Positions 63,195-64,000 of a DNA stretch of 64,000 bases are shown one piece after another. The first letter of the stretch is position 1, and the number at the start of each line of letters is the position of its first letter. The position numbers and the translations under genes are program-made. This DNA is from Hybos culiciformis (taxonomy: Eukaryota; Arthropoda; Insecta; Diptera; Hybotidae): assembly GCA_964007475.1 (NCBI GenBank), contig OZ023275.1:11573829-11637828 (forward strand), written 5' to 3'. The notes below the pieces were generated by a model, which made no database searches, was not told the origin of the DNA, and was given only the letters and a program-made list of their open reading frames with translations.

Positions 63195-64000
63195 TGCAAC
63201 AATTTCAGCATACATATCTCTAAGAAGTATAGGAACATTCAATTAATTAGGGATCTTTTAGATAAGATTTAAGAATTTTTATTTCTACGCATATCTTTTA
63301 TATCTTCTTAGTTGCACTACTAATCTTCCTGAAAGATAAAATTTAAATTGTTTCCATATATTTAACAAAAAAAATAGATATACATATACATTTTGAATTT
63401 GCGAAAGAACTACAAACAAAAAACAAAAAATTTTAAAATTTAGTAAATTTTGTCATAAATTTCAAAACATAATAAATTTTCCAAACTCATAATAAAATTT
63501 TGTTAAACAAAATGTCCTTTTGATTAATTACTCTCTTTTATATAAAAAATAAACTTTTATTTATTATTAATTCAGATCACAACACAATGAAAATATTATT
63601 TGTAAATATTATATTGTAATCTTATTTTTGTTTGTATGAATACAATTCCATTTATGTAGAATTGTACATGTGTCCAATACAACCAGAATATATATTATTT
63701 TCTAAAATTCAAATAAAAAAAAGAAACTTTCATAGAATTATTATTACATACGCTTTTTGAATGTCATAAAGGTCTTTGTTGCATTAAAATATCATTTATG
63801 TGTCAGACGAAAACAAAATTATTATTTGCTTTTCAAATATAAGAAACCATAACATCTTCATATATGGTGTTGGATATGAAATATTAATGACAGCTAATAA
63901 AATTATGAACGATTGACTTAAACGAAGATAAATAAAAAAGAATTATGTATAATAATTTTTCTACTCAAAAATTCAATTTAAATATTTAAAGCAATTTTTT

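Larger units (their letters stand above)
55541..64000 (+). repeat. Right copy of the >7.6-kb direct duplication
   Basis: Begins AACCTCATTCATGTGAAAA and follows the left copy in order to the end of the window. It is longer than its partner because of insertions at about 58,224-58,394, 58,573-59,211 and 60,851-61,717. It lacks the left copy's insertions at 6,026-6,240 and 6,455-7,078. The 75- and 69-codon frames at 56,835-57,103 match a frame at 1,338-1,658, but indels between the copies disrupt them and they are not genes. Confidence 0.95.

Overview
This is eukaryotic nuclear DNA, very AT-rich (roughly four A/T in five by eye), with almost no protein coding and many small DNA transposons. The one clear gene has short exons, consensus GT-AG introns and the domain layout of a relaxin-receptor-type leucine-rich-repeat protein. 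An arthropod, most likely an insect, fits best; I cannot name the species. No bacterial operons, rRNA, CRISPR arrays or standard tRNA genes are visible.

Layout. Positions 1-7,618 and 55,541-64,000 are two copies of one stretch of non-coding DNA in direct orientation. They are near-identical apart from scattered substitutions and indels. Each copy carries transposon-like insertions the other lacks: a snap-back element and a TTAA-flanked block in the left copy, and an hAT element and a TA-flanked TIR element in the right copy. Both copies run into the window edges. The arrangement is either a real segmental duplication or an alternative haplotype placed in tandem by the assembly.

From 7.6 to 33 kb the window is mostly non-coding AT-rich DNA with transposon remnants. 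They are a CAGGGCTGT hAT MITE (22.0 kb), an hAT relic with a transposase-like frame (25.2-25.8 kb), an hAT MITE (30.0-30.8 kb) and a composite TA-flanked element (30.9-32.3 kb). The composite element holds an inverted pair of tRNA-like sequences and an 11-unit repeat of about 42 bp. A separate decayed coding fragment lies at 14.1 kb.

From 33.0 to 41.3 kb, on the minus strand, lies the only gene that can be assembled. It has an N-terminal membrane segment, one LDL-receptor class A module, a Cys-rich cap, and at least five leucine-rich-repeat exons of 72 nt joined by phase-2 introns. It ends in a Lys/Ser-rich tail instead of a seven-helix receptor domain. The upstream exons are intact, but the last two carry single-base frame breaks in homopolymers and an in-frame stop. 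The gene is therefore either decaying at its 3' end or sits in an uncorrected long-read assembly. Its introns contain duplicated segments.

From 41.3 to 55.5 kb the DNA is again mostly non-coding. It holds a TIR element (43.5 kb), a tRNA-like relic (44.1 kb), an hAT derivative that keeps the last ~30 codons of a transposase (44.9-45.4 kb), and a GC-rich fold-back element with a 9-bp target duplication (52.5-53.0 kb).
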